A stretch of DNA of 24,669 nt from assembly GCA_934418055.1 (NCBI GenBank), contig CAKRWX010000008.1, positions 1-24,669 of the forward strand, in the 5' to 3' direction. Of the stretch, positions 1 through 6,835 are shown in pieces. How positions within the stretch are numbered: position 1 is the first letter of the stretch; every line of letters starts with the position of its first letter. The notes beneath the pieces were generated by a model that saw only the letters and a program-made list of their open reading frames with translations, searched no databases and was not told the origin of the DNA. Origin of the DNA: an uncultured Lachnospiraceae bacterium. GTDB taxonomy: Bacteria; Bacillota; Clostridia; Lachnospirales; Lachnospiraceae. The position numbers were made by a program, and so were the translations under genes.

Positions 1-323
1 TAGAAGGCGATGTGGGTGATGATTTCTGCCGCTTCCGTGCGGGTAATTCCGTTGTTCTTTGCCGACTGCAAGTGATATTTCAGCGAATTGTCGGTGATTC
101 CTTGGCTGATAAGCGAAGTGATTGTTACCAAACTGCGGTCGCGCAATGAAAGCAGGTCATTGCGGCTCCATACTTCTCCGAAGAGGATGTCGTCGTTGAG
201 GTGGGCGAACTCTGGGGCAAACTCACCCAGTTGGGTGCGCCCTGCTGTCTGTACTATTTTCTGTTGTGCCATTATATTGAGTGAAATAGTTGTTAATATA
301 ATAAATGTTGCAAATTTTTTCAT
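1..323 (-). CDS. Carboxymuconolactone decarboxylase-family protein, exported, 3' end cut by window
   Basis: The reading frame starts at ATG 323-321 and stays open to base 1, giving 107 codons; the rest lies outside the window. The first ~20 residues (MKKFATFIILTTISLNIMAQ) form a signal peptide with two lysines, a hydrophobic core and a probable cleavage after the MAQ region. The following sequence (GRTQLGEFAPEFAHLNDDI, then SLRDRSLVTITSLIS and TRTEAAEIITHIAFY) matches the CMD/AhpD-like fold, including the helix near the usual E-x-x-H segment at the C-terminal side. Family members are small oligomeric decarboxylases or peroxidase-like proteins; in Bacteroidales many are exported and of unknown substrate. 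I do not see the CxxC pair of AhpD. It lies 20 bp downstream of the flavodoxin-like remnant and may share its transcript. Family assignment is fairly secure; substrate is unknown. Confidence 0.75.
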   Translation of the reverse strand, partial: MKKFATFIILTTISLNIMAQQKIVQTAGRTQLGEFAPEFAHLNDDILFGEVWSRNDLLSLRDRSLVTITSLISQGITDNSLKYHLQSAKNNGITRTEAAEIITHIAF

Positions 324-343
324 AAGAATCAATAGTTGAGTCT

Positions 344-577
344 CTATCCCTTGACTGATTTACCTAACTCGTATGCTTCCTGCAATTTCTTGTTGCCCTC
401 AATGGTACGTGGAGCGACAACACCACCGCAGAACAGAGTGCCGGCAAGATGGCTCTCAGGATAAATCTTTTCCACTTCATGACCTGCAGCCTCAGCACCT
501 TCGATAAACTGATCAGCGAGCATGTCGCTGTTTGAACCAGTACGCAGACTGGTAGAAATTACGATTATTTTCTTCAT
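344..577 (-). CDS. Internally deleted flavodoxin/NAD(P)H:FMN reductase-family ORF (probable pseudogene)
   Basis: The 77-residue product begins like a normal member of the flavodoxin-like reductase family: MKKIIVISTSLRTGSNSDML is the first beta strand and phosphate-binding loop. It ends like one too (LAGTLFCGGVV and a helix ELGKSVKG). Relatives as I remember them are about 180 residues; here residue ~40 runs straight into what should be residue ~145. Missing are the Cys-rich CxGCxxCQ stretch, the DDA motif and the ATPIYYY flavin-contact segment. The frame is kept, so this is an in-frame internal deletion of roughly 100 codons rather than a frameshift. It is unlikely to bind FMN. An upstream TAnnTTTG box suggests it is still transcribed. 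The alternative, a real short protein, is less likely because half of the Rossmann-like core is absent. Confidence 0.65.
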   Translation of the reverse strand: MKKIIVISTSLRTGSNSDMLADQFIEGAEAAGHEVEKIYPESHLAGTLFCGGVVAPRTIEGNKKLQEAYELGKSVKG

Positions 578-602
578 TCTATCTTATATTTAATATCTGG
601 TG

Positions 603-610
603 CAAAGGTA
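603..610 (-). promoter_or_regulatory. Candidate Bacteroidota -7 box (TACCTTTG)
   Basis: On the minus strand 610 to 603 reads TACCTTTG, fitting TAnnTTTG. Transcription would begin near 596, about 20 nt before the ATG of the flavodoxin-like ORF. No clear TTTG is present at the -33 position, so the assignment rests on one element. Confidence 0.35.
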
Positions 611-669
611 TGCAGATTTCCTTAATGTTCTTATACCTGTTTTTCGGAAGATATTACCTTTTTCGGAGT

Positions 670-1185
670 TTATTCCATTCTGCCATATTTCATCTCCACG
701 CCTTCCTTATCATACTGCTTGCGTTTGCCGGTTGGCGGCTCAGTAAGCGTAATGCGAACTACAGTCGTGCGTGATAGGGAACGGGCGATGCTCGGGTCGA
801 AAGCATCCATGTGCTGAGGAAGGAAACGCTCACTGATCAGTCGGAGACCATGAATCTTTTCTGCATCCTCGGTCACGATTTCTGCCTTTCCGAATGCGAC
901 GGCTGATTTGTATTGCAGGGTGAAACTGCCGTCCTTCGGACCAACCGTAGGCGTACAACGGGTTACGGCTGAAAGGCAGACCTCGGGATGAGCCTTGATT
1001 GCCTCCAGTTTCTTGCCTTCCAAGGCACCATGAAAATACCAGTTCACATCATCATCTGATGCGAGCGACAGCGGTAAGCCGTAAGGTTTGCCCTCTTCGT
1101 CGATAAAACTTACAGTTATATATGGAGCCTTGTGCATTACTTCCAATGCCCATCCACTATCCATTGCTCTTGATTCCTTTCTCAT
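670..1185 (-). CDS. Pyridoxamine 5'-phosphate oxidase-family flavoprotein (Nim-like)
   Basis: The 171-residue protein fits the PNPOx-like split-barrel family that includes the Nim nitroimidazole-resistance proteins. Features seen are the MRKESRAMDSGWALEVM opening, the strand ITVSFIDEEGKPYGLPLSLA, the WYFHGALEGKKLEAI segment typical of the flavin-binding barrel, and the SRTTVVRITL strand near the end. Family members bind FMN or related cofactors and reduce diverse small molecules; the substrate here cannot be read from sequence, and resistance to nitroimidazoles should not be assumed. The start at 1185 is the standard one for the family. It follows the acetyltransferase gene by 24 bp on the same strand, so the two are probably co-transcribed. 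The C-terminal tail beyond PPTGKRKQYD is short and charged. Confidence 0.8.
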   Translation of the reverse strand: MRKESRAMDSGWALEVMHKAPYITVSFIDEEGKPYGLPLSLASDDDVNWYFHGALEGKKLEAIKAHPEVCLSAVTRCTPTVGPKDGSFTLQYKSAVAFGKAEIVTEDAEKIHGLRLISERFLPQHMDAFDPSIARSLSRTTVVRITLTEPPTGKRKQYDKEGVEMKYGRME

Positions 1186-1209
1186 CGTTATCCAATTAAA
1201 TTCAGACTT

Positions 1210-1731
1210 TTATCTGTTGTACTTAAACACCTTGACCATCTCCTTGTCGCCACCCACCAGACAGTCGCATCGGTTCAGCATTCCGGTGTCAGAGAAACCG
1301 CATTTCTCCATGACTCTTCCCGAAGCGGGATTGCCAATGAAATGGTCTGCCCAGATGTTCTCGAAATGCTTCACTTGGACGCAGTGGTCGATCATCAACT
1401 TCAAGGCTTCGGTGCAGATTCCTCTGTTCCAAAAGGGCTTTCCAACCCAGTAGCCCACCTCGCAACCGTTTTCACCGATAGGGATATTGCTGGCCTCATG
1501 GGTGTAGTAGCCCATGCAGCCGATCGCCTCGCCAGTCTCTTTCAACACAATCGCCCATGTCGTGTCATTATTGAAGAATGTCCGGATAATCTCCCGGCTT
1601 TCTTCTACTGACTGATGCGCAGGCCATCCCGCACGTGGCCCTACATCAGGATTTGAGGCATACTTGAAGAGTGCCTCCGCATCTGCTTCCTCCCAATGAC
1701 GAAGTAAAATTCTTTCTGTTTCCATTTCCAT
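1210..1731 (-). CDS. GNAT-family N-acetyltransferase (RimJ/RimL type)
   Basis: From the ATG at 1731 the product is 173 residues, the usual length for RimJ/RimL-like acetyltransferases. It opens with METERILLRHWEEADAEALF, carries the core WAIVLKETGEAIGCMGYY, the acetyl-CoA-binding region GYWVGKPFWNRGICTEALK (an R/Q-x-x-G-x-A-like loop) and the late FIGNPASGRVMEKCGF motif. Such enzymes acetylate an amino group on proteins, peptides or small molecules; the target is unknown. The frame is open upstream to 1854, but that 41-residue extension does not look like the family, so I chose the internal start. The gene leads into the PNPOx-like gene 24 bp downstream. A decayed partial copy of its 5' part lies upstream at about 1900-2008. 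Confidence 0.85.
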   Translation of the reverse strand: MEMETERILLRHWEEADAEALFKYASNPDVGPRAGWPAHQSVEESREIIRTFFNNDTTWAIVLKETGEAIGCMGYYTHEASNIPIGENGCEVGYWVGKPFWNRGICTEALKLMIDHCVQVKHFENIWADHFIGNPASGRVMEKCGFSDTGMLNRCDCLVGGDKEMVKVFKYNR

Positions 1732-1895
1732 TTGATTATCCCAAAGCCTTGCCGTCAGAAAAACCTTGACAAAGTTATTACATTGATTCATGCGCAGATA
1801 CGTTATCAGCGCTATCCTCTTTTCGAGAAGTGAATGCAAATCAGATTCCCGCATTGATGATGGACGGGACAGCCGTTCACATGAACAACAGTTGT

Positions 1896-1942
1896 GTCAG
1901 TAGAAGAAAGCCCGGATAATCTCCCGGCTTTCTTCTACTGAC
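1896..1942. repeat. Near-perfect 20-bp inverted repeat in the decayed GNAT copy
   Basis: Arms 1896-1915 and 1923-1942 pair over 20 bp with a single mismatch, around a 7-nt loop (ataatct). The intact GNAT gene has the right arm at the matching place (about 1590-1610) but only a weak left arm, so the perfect hairpin is specific to the copy. Confidence 0.85.
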
Positions 1943-2008
1943 TTGTGCGCGGGGCCATCCCCACTCGTGGTCCTACATCAGGGTCGGAGGCATACTTGAA
2001 GTTTGCTT
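1900..2008 (-). pseudogene. Decayed partial duplicate of the GNAT gene
   Basis: The minus strand here repeats the segment of the acetyltransferase that encodes FKYASNPDVGPRAGWP through SREIIRTFF (intact copy at about 1575-1680). The copy reads FKYASDPDVGPRVG and then shifts frame because of small indels, so no protein can be made beyond ~20 codons. It begins directly after the stop codon of the YccF gene. About 100 bp of similarity is visible by eye, with several substitutions; the rest of the gene is gone. It may come from a tandem duplication, or be what is left of a related acetyltransferase gene after recombination with its neighbour. Confidence 0.7.
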
Positions 2009-2386
2009 TTAAAATCCCAGCACCACCTCCTTGCCGAATGGGGCGAGCGAAAGACCTGCCATCTTGAAATGCTGCCTACCCCAAGGGATGCCGACGATCG
2101 TGACACACAAGAGCAAGCCAAAGAACACGTGCATGAGGCAAGCCCACAATCCTCCGAAAATCAGCCAGAGTAAATTCAACGGGATGCGAATGCAACCTGT
2201 CGGGCTATCCGTTTCTCTTACTGTCGAGCCAAAGGGCCATAGGCAGAGCAGGCCGATCTTGAATGTCTGCAAAGCGATTGGAATACCGATGATAGTACAT
2301 GCCAAAGCCAAGCTACCCGTGAAATAACCGATGGCCGCCTCGAGACCTCCGAAGAGCCACCAAAGTAAGTTTCCTACTATACGCAT
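2009..2386 (-). CDS. YccF domain-containing inner-membrane protein
   Basis: The 125-residue protein is built from two similar halves. Each half has a short NLLWxxFGG motif (NLLWWLFGGLEAAIGYF and NLLWLIFGGLWACLMHVF), a hydrophobic stretch ending in TIIGIPI or TIVGIPWG, and a closing (L/S)xxPFG motif. This internal duplication is the hallmark of YccF (DUF307) proteins, which are small inner-membrane proteins of unknown function found across bacteria. Length matches the family. The start at 2386 gives the canonical MRIVGNLLW opening. The stop is followed at once by the GNAT remnant. It is separated by 61 bp from the gene upstream on the same strand. Confidence 0.88.
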   Translation of the reverse strand: MRIVGNLLWWLFGGLEAAIGYFTGSLALACTIIGIPIALQTFKIGLLCLWPFGSTVRETDSPTGCIRIPLNLLWLIFGGLWACLMHVFFGLLLCVTIVGIPWGRQHFKMAGLSLAPFGKEVVLGF

Positions 2387-2447
2387 AAGATTATCCTTTT
2401 ATATCCTTGTTAATCTTCCTATCTGTTTCATACCCTTTTCGCTGTTG

Positions 2448-2744
2448 TTACAATTCCCTTATGATATGCTTGATGGCGGCAACCGGGTGGTACAAGATCA
2501 TTCTCGGACCAGCCCAGCGCATCACTTCGCACATTCGTTCTTTCATCTGAGGGCGATAGCAGTGGATGGGACACTTCTTGCAAGTCGACTTCTCCTCGCC
2601 GAACTTGCAGCGTTCCAGTCTCGCGGTAGCATACCGTAGCAGTTCCTCGCATGAAGGACACAATTCCTTGTTGCCCTCCTTCTTCCTGCAGTACAGACGT
2701 ATCATCTGCTCCACGACGTGCTGTTCTTCCTTTATTCTGTTCAT
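2448..2744 (-). CDS. YgbA-like cysteine-rich protein (nitrous oxide-stimulated promoter family)
   Basis: The 98-residue product has eight cysteines (19, 29, 32, 46, 55, 58, 62, 72). They include a CPSC pair and the CxxCxxxC cluster in TCKKCPIHCY, followed by MKERMCEVMRWAGPRMILYHP. This spacing and the final MRxxGPRM(I/L)xxHP segment fit the family annotated as nitrous oxide-stimulated promoter (YgbA). The family name comes from regulation in proteobacteria and the molecular role is not settled; the cysteines suggest metal or iron-sulfur binding. It is soluble and lacks a signal peptide. The start at 2744 (MNRIKEEQHVV) is the family's usual opening. Same-strand neighbours are the esterase-DUF1653 gene upstream and YccF downstream. 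Confidence 0.8.
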   Translation of the reverse strand: MNRIKEEQHVVEQMIRLYCRKKEGNKELCPSCEELLRYATARLERCKFGEEKSTCKKCPIHCYRPQMKERMCEVMRWAGPRMILYHPVAAIKHIIREL

Positions 2745-2836
2745 CTTCTATTATTTTAAGAATGGATCAAGTGTCGTCAACAATTCAGCTTTTTCAACCT
2801 CACCGCTTGTGCGCCACAAAACCAATGTCTCCCTAA

Positions 2837-3637
2837 TTATTTGTCTATCTCCGTGAAACGATTAAAAGTTCTTCCGTCTCTTGTCAGCTTCCCGAAGAAC
2901 ATCCTTTCGGGGCGCACCCAATAGGCTTGGTCGCCATAGAGAGCTTGATAAACCACCATGCGCTCCAGCGTCTCCGAGTCGAATGCGGAATGGATGAGCC
3001 TGTATTTGCCTCCTTTGAAATGCTGGAAATGCCTCTCCTCCCCTGCCGAATACACCATCATCATCTTGGTGGCAAGCGGGGCATACCAGGTTCTCACCTC
3101 CTGCTCGGTAGGCGTATGGCCACCGGGGAAATGATAGACGTTGTTGTAGTGCTCCATAAACAAGGGCGAGCAGTGAGCCAGCGTGTCCTGCTCGCCGAAA
3201 AGCCCCCATACACGCTCTTTATAATAGGGGTTGCAGCAGTCGAACTGAACCGTCTCAAGCTCGGCGAACTCGTCAATCAACGCCTCGTCGACAATCAATC
3301 GCTGGTTGCCGTCCCTTCGAGGAGCCTTATACTGATGCTCACCTATGCGCGCCTTCAGAAACTCCGTCATCTTAAAGCAGGGATTGCCAAGCAAGGCCGG
3401 GATGCCCACTATAGGGGCCAGCATCTGAGCGAGGAACGCTCCGCAACTGTTGCCGATAAGCAGGTCTGGCCGTTCCCTGTCGATGATGGTGCGTATTTCA
3501 TCAAGCGCCTCTTTGGGACGCAAAGGCAAGTCGGGCGTCAACACTACGGCCGAACCCTCGAAAGCCTCTCTTAACGCATGGGCCATCGCACAACTGCCGG
3601 AAGCGAAGAAGCCATGCAGGAATAGTATTTTTTTCAT
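2837..3637 (-). CDS. YqiA-like alpha/beta hydrolase fused to a DUF1653 domain
   Basis: The 266-residue protein has two parts. Residues 1-190 are a small alpha/beta hydrolase of the YqiA/YcfP type: ILFLHGFFASG (oxyanion strand), the nucleophile elbow GNSCG with Ser64, the acid in GEQD (Asp151) and the base in GGHTP (His174), so the triad is complete. Residues ~203-260 are a DUF1653 domain (HFKGGKYRLIHSAFDSETLE, then VVYQALYG and YWVRPERMFF). DUF1653 is usually a free-standing protein of about 70-100 residues with unknown function. The pairing suggests that the domain helps choose or sense the substrate, but that is inference. A -7-like box lies about 80 bp upstream. Confidence 0.82.
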   Translation of the reverse strand: MKKILFLHGFFASGSCAMAHALREAFEGSAVVLTPDLPLRPKEALDEIRTIIDRERPDLLIGNSCGAFLAQMLAPIVGIPALLGNPCFKMTEFLKARIGEHQYKAPRRDGNQRLIVDEALIDEFAELETVQFDCCNPYYKERVWGLFGEQDTLAHCSPLFMEHYNNVYHFPGGHTPTEQEVRTWYAPLATKMMMVYSAGEERHFQHFKGGKYRLIHSAFDSETLERMVVYQALYGDQAYWVRPERMFFGKLTRDGRTFNRFTEIDK

Positions 3638-3714
3638 TGTCTGTTATTCATTTACGCCCATTGTCAAAAAAAAGGCGAGGCTGATGCCAACAACCAGTTT
3701 AGGCGTTCTATCTG

Positions 3715-3722
3715 CAAAGATA
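3715..3722 (-). promoter_or_regulatory. Candidate -7 box for the hydrolase-DUF1653 gene (TATCTTTG)
   Basis: Minus strand 3722 to 3715 reads TATCTTTG, an exact match to TAnnTTTG. It would place the transcript start about 70 nt before the ATG at 3637. No TTTG is seen at -33. Confidence 0.45.
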
Positions 3723-3778
3723 AATAATTAGATCAGAAATCATAATTACATCGATCGTTTTTTTTGGCGAATTCCATC

Positions 3779-3829
3779 ACGGCCGTCGGCATGAAAAATC
3801 ATGGCAACGAAAATTCAAACGACGGACAG
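3779..3829 (+). repeat. Dispersed repeat piece in the fhs leader
   Basis: It starts with ACGGCCGTCGGC and continues with a GAAAAATCATGGCAACG segment and an AACGACGGACA end. The minus strand of the array at 23704-23783 has the same head (CGGCCGTCGGC), then GAAAAACCACGGGCAACG and AACGACGGGCA in the same order. Similarity by eye is roughly 80% over ~38 bases, with one array unit skipped. Confidence 0.6.
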
Positions 3830-3867
3830 AAAAAATCCGCATCTAACCTCACAGTCGGATGCGGATT
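3828..3867 (-). terminator. Orphan intrinsic terminator-like hairpin, oriented leftward
   Basis: Arms 3834-3843 (aatccgcatc) and 3858-3867 (gatgcggatt) pair perfectly over 10 bp around a 14-nt loop. On the minus strand the stem is followed by a run of Ts, as expected for an intrinsic terminator; there is no U run in the plus direction. No annotated leftward gene ends here. Confidence 0.55.
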
Positions 3868-3889
3868 CCAAATAACAAACTCTACTTAT

Positions 3890-3922
3890 ATGAAAAAACA
3901 AATACTACTTACTAACCAATAA
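3890..3922 (+). CDS. Leader mini-ORF 1 upstream of fhs (10 codons)
   Basis: ATG AAA AAA begins a 10-residue frame (MKKQILLTNQ) ending in TAA, six bases before the next mini-ORF. It could be a regulatory leader peptide read by ribosomes ahead of fhs. It is very short and there is no conservation data here, so it is only a candidate. Confidence 0.2.
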   Translation: MKKQILLTNQ

Positions 3923-3927
3923 CACAT

Positions 3928-3969
3928 ATGAAAAACCATTTACTTAGCTTTGCGCTTCTATCTATATAA
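3928..3969 (+). CDS. Leader mini-ORF 2 upstream of fhs (13 codons)
   Basis: A second short frame starts ATG AAA AAC and encodes MKNHLLSFALLSI, with four leucines in 13 residues, then TAA about 100 bp before fhs. The tandem arrangement with mini-ORF 1 resembles a translated leader. The TAGCTTTG box at 3945-3952 overlaps it; if that box is the real promoter, this ORF is not on the fhs transcript. Confidence 0.2.
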   Translation: MKNHLLSFALLSI

Positions 3970-4071
3970 CCATCTTCTCGCAAAAAGGTTTGGTGGTTTT
4001 CCATTTTTATCGTTACTTTGTTCCTTAATTAGGAATATATTTTGAAATACAAGAAAAGCATAACGAGAAAA

Positions 4072-5739
4072 ATGAAAACAGACATTCAGATCGCAAGAGA
4101 AACGGAATTGCAGAAAATCAAGACCATCGCCGATGAGTGGGGAATCCCTCGCCAAGAGATCGAGAACTATGGCAAATACATCGCCAAGCTCCCGCTCAAC
4201 CTTATCGACGAGGAGAAAATCAAGAAACATCACCTGATCTTGGTGACTGCCATCACCCCTACCAAGGCCGGTATCGGTAAGACAACCGTCTCTATCGGTT
4301 TAGCGTTGGGATTGAATCGCATCGGCAAGCGCGCCATCGTAGCGTTGCGCGAGCCCTCATTAGGACCCTGCTTCGGCATGAAGGGCGGTGCCGCCGGAGG
4401 TGGCTACTCGCAGGTGCTGCCGATGGAGAAGATCAACCTCCATTTCACGGGCGATTTCCATGCCATCACCTCGGCCCACAACATGATCACCGCTTTGCTC
4501 GACAACTATATCTATCAGAACCGTACGACGGGACAGGGACTGAAAGAGATCAAGTGGAAGCGTGTGCTCGACATCAACGACCGCAGCTTGCGTCACATCG
4601 TTAGCGGCTTGGGCGGGTTGAGCAATGGCGTTCCCACCGAGACGGGCTTCGACATCACCCCGGCTTCAGAGATCATGGCAATCCTCTGCCTGGCTTCCGA
4701 CCAAGACGACCTGAAACGTCGCATCGGCAACATCCTGCTGGGTTACACCTACGACGATAAGCCTTTCACCGTCGACGACCTGGGCGTTACCGGCTCGATC
4801 GTCGTGTTGCTGAAAGACGCCTTGCTGCCCAACCTGGTTCAAACCACCGAGGGCACTCCAGCCATGGTTCACGGCGGTCCGTTCGCCAACATCGCACATG
4901 GTTGCAACTCTATATTGGCCACCCGCATGGCATTGACTTATGGCGACTACACCATCACCGAGGCTGGCTTCGGCGCCGACCTGGGTGCGGAGAAATTCTT
5001 CGACATCAAGTGTAGGAAGGCCGGACTGAAACCCGACCTGACCGTCATCGTAGCTACGGCGCAGAGCTTGAAGCTGCATGGCGGCGTGCCCGAGGCCGAC
5101 ATCAAGATGCCTAACGTGGAGGGACTCCGCCGAGGCTTGGTCAACCTGGACAAGCACATCGCAAACATCCAGGGCTTCGGCCAGTCGGTAGTGGTCACCT
5201 TCAACCGTTTCGCTCAGGACACCGACGAGGAGATCGCCCTGGTGAAGAGCCATTGCGAGGAGCTGGGCGTGGGCTTCGCCCTCAACAACGTCTTCGCTCA
5301 AGGCGGTGCCGGAGGCGAGGAGCTGGCACGCGTCGTTGCCGATATGATCGAGAACAAGCCCTCTGAGCCGTTGCGCTTCACCTACGAAGACACCGACAGC
5401 GTGAAGGAGAAGGTTGAGAAAGTAAGCCGCAAGATCTATGGGGCGGCGTCGGTAAGCTACACGACGCTCGCCGAGAAGAAGATCAAGCAGATCGAGAGCC
5501 TGGGCATCTCCCACTACCCCATCTGCATTGCGAAGACGCAATACTCCTTCTCGTCGAACCCGAAGGCCTATGGCGTGCCCAAAGACTTCGAGCTGAAGGT
5601 GCGAGACGTAGTGATCAACAACGGCGCGGAGATGATCGTGGTCATCATGGGCGAGATCATGCGTATGCCGGGACTTCCCAAGGTGCCGCAGGCTCTGAAG
5701 ATCGACATCGTAGATGGCCAGATCGAGGGATTGAGCTAA
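4072..5739 (+). CDS. fhs: Formate-tetrahydrofolate ligase
   Basis: The 555-residue enzyme joins formate to tetrahydrofolate using ATP, making 10-formyl-THF for one-carbon metabolism in the cytoplasm. From the ATG at 4072 the ATP-binding loop [11 protein letters not shown] lies at residues 62-72. The family signature [14 protein letters not shown] follows, and the second signature [12 protein letters not shown] sits in the middle. Other expected blocks are [13 protein letters not shown] and [11 protein letters not shown]. Length equals the family norm (~555-560). An in-frame TTG at 4042 would add ten residues, but the ATG giving [10 protein letters not shown] is the better start. A gene of unknown function follows after 30 bp and is probably co-transcribed. 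The long leader, with mini-ORFs and a repeat piece, is unusual for this gene. Confidence 0.97.
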   Translation: MKTDIQIARETELQKIKTIADEWGIPRQEIENYGKYIAKLPLNLIDEEKIKKHHLILVTAITPTKAGIGKTTVSIGLALGLNRIGKRAIVALREPSLGPCFGMKGGAAGGGYSQVLPMEKINLHFTGDFHAITSAHNMITALLDNYIYQNRTTGQGLKEIKWKRVLDINDRSLRHIVSGLGGLSNGVPTETGFDITPASEIMAILCLASDQDDLKRRIGNILLGYTYDDKPFTVDDLGVTGSIVVLLKDALLPNLVQTTEGTPAMVHGGPFANIAHGCNSILATRMALTYGDYTITEAGFGADLGAEKFFDIKCRKAGLKPDLTVIVATAQSLKLHGGVPEADIKMPNVEGLRRGLVNLDKHIANIQGFGQSVVVTFNRFAQDTDEEIALVKSHCEELGVGFALNNVFAQGGAGGEELARVVADMIENKPSEPLRFTYEDTDSVKEKVEKVSRKIYGAASVSYTTLAEKKIKQIESLGISHYPICIAKTQYSFSSNPKAYGVPKDFELKVRDVVINNGAEMIVVIMGEIMRMPGLPKVPQALKIDIVDGQIEGLS

Positions 5740-5769
5740 GGGAATCGGAATTGTAAAAACAGTGAGCTG

Positions 5770-6738
5770 ATGTTTGATACAAATTTAAAGTTCGCCAACA
5801 AACTGGAGTTGCGCTATGTGTTCAGCGACCGATCGTACTACATGGACGCGTGCGTGCTCCAGCGTTGCGATAAAGAGGTGCTGACGTTGGTGCGTGCCTT
5901 GGCCGACATGTTCGACGTGAAACTAACGGTCTATCATGAGCCACACGACCGCCTGAACGGATTTCGCGAGAAATGGGCGGTAGCGGGCGAAGACAGCCGT
6001 GCCATCTCGGTGGTACTCAACATGTTCATGCGAAGCATGAGCCACCCGACCTTGTCGGTAGGCGGACAATCGATGATTGGTCGCACCCCCGAAGACGAAG
6101 AGCTGATGCAGAAGGAGGTGGCCCTCCTTCGCCGGGGGCTACGGCTGAAGGATCCCAGCGTGGCTCCCTCGAAACAGCTATTGGAGTTGCTCAACCAATC
6201 GCCTCGTTTCTGCAAGTGCAAGTCTAACTTCTACGAGGCATTGCGAGGCTATCCGAAGGTGGTGAAGTTCGCCATGCGCGAGCTGAACGCCAACGACAAG
6301 AGCCGATCGGGCGTGCTGGAGGTGAAGCGCGAGCAGTTCGACCATTTCATCCTGCGTAGCGACGAGCTGCCCACGATCAAAGACAACCGGGCCAGCATCG
6401 AGATTATCTCGCCCGTGCTGAAAGACAGCAAATACCGCTGGAAGGGCATCTATGGCAAGACGGGCGAAACCATCGACTTCTACATGCAGGACGAGGAGTT
6501 CAAGAAGCAGATGTTCGACGACAAGGTCTCCTTCACCAGCGGCATGTGCATCGATTGCGTGCTCGAGATCAGCCGTAAGCTCTCTGAGCTGGGCGAGGTG
6601 GTCAACGTCAGCTACGTGGTGACCACGGTGATCCGCACCCGCTTCGACAAGCTGGAGACGGTCACGCCTCAAGGCAAGCGCCACCTGCGCAAGCTGGAGG
6701 CGGAGAAGAAACAGCTCACGCTAGATCTGTTTGGATAA
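5770..6738 (+). CDS. Uncharacterised 322-residue protein downstream of fhs
   Basis: I do not recognise a named domain. The N-terminal part (KLELRYVFSDRSYYMDACV, then a helix LVRALADMFDVKLTVYHEP) and the C-terminal part (ASIEIISPVLKDSKYRWKGIYGKTGETIDFYMQDEEFKKQ, then the ending TPQGKRHLRKLEAEKKQL) recall, from memory only, a scattered bacterial family whose members often carry transmembrane segments in the middle. Here the middle has only a weak hydrophobic patch (ISVVLNMFM, about residues 79-87), so it is probably soluble. A CKCK motif sits near residue 148. It starts 30 bp after fhs on the same strand and ends before a strong two-way terminator, so it looks like the last gene of an fhs operon. 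No function can be assigned. Confidence 0.8.
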   Translation: MFDTNLKFANKLELRYVFSDRSYYMDACVLQRCDKEVLTLVRALADMFDVKLTVYHEPHDRLNGFREKWAVAGEDSRAISVVLNMFMRSMSHPTLSVGGQSMIGRTPEDEELMQKEVALLRRGLRLKDPSVAPSKQLLELLNQSPRFCKCKSNFYEALRGYPKVVKFAMRELNANDKSRSGVLEVKREQFDHFILRSDELPTIKDNRASIEIISPVLKDSKYRWKGIYGKTGETIDFYMQDEEFKKQMFDDKVSFTSGMCIDCVLEISRKLSELGEVVNVSYVVTTVIRTRFDKLETVTPQGKRHLRKLEAEKKQLTLDLFG

Positions 6739-6775
6739 AGCAGGCCCCGCTTCCCGAAGCGGCATCAAAGCATAC

Positions 6776-6815
6776 AAAAAAACCGGACACATGCGATCGT
6801 GTGCCCGGTTTTTTT
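6776..6815. terminator. Bidirectional intrinsic terminator
   Basis: A hairpin (ccggacaca ... tgtgcccgg) is flanked by an A run on the left (6776-6782) and a T run on the right (6809-6815). It therefore works for both the rightward gene ending at 6738 and the leftward HAD gene ending at 6836. Confidence 0.88.
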
Positions 6816-6835
6816 ATGTTGTGTATCACTAATAG

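Larger units (their letters stand above)
3638..4071. other. Gene-free intergenic region between the hydrolase gene and fhs
   Basis: This 434-bp gap separates divergent genes. It holds a -7 box for the leftward gene (3715-3722), a short piece related to the degenerate repeat family of the right end (3779-3829), a hairpin with a T run on the minus strand (3828-3867), two tandem mini-ORFs (3890-3922 and 3928-3969) and a possible rightward -7 box (TAGCTTTG, 3945-3952). No larger gene is apparent on either strand. Confidence 0.7.

Noticed and set aside
670..1185. Calling the PNPOx-like gene a nim resistance gene
   Set aside because: It belongs to the broader flavoprotein family; nothing in the sequence shows nitroimidazole reduction.
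1732..1854. N-terminal extension of the acetyltransferase to 1854
   Set aside because: The extra 41 residues do not resemble GNAT proteins, whereas the ATG at 1731 gives the standard opening.
3958..4233. Leftward 91-codon frame overlapping the fhs start
   Set aside because: Most of it is antisense to fhs and it shows no domain or start signal.
4666..5541. 291-codon frame antisense to fhs
   Set aside because: This is another long shadow opposite a GC-biased gene; fhs is unmistakable on the other strand.
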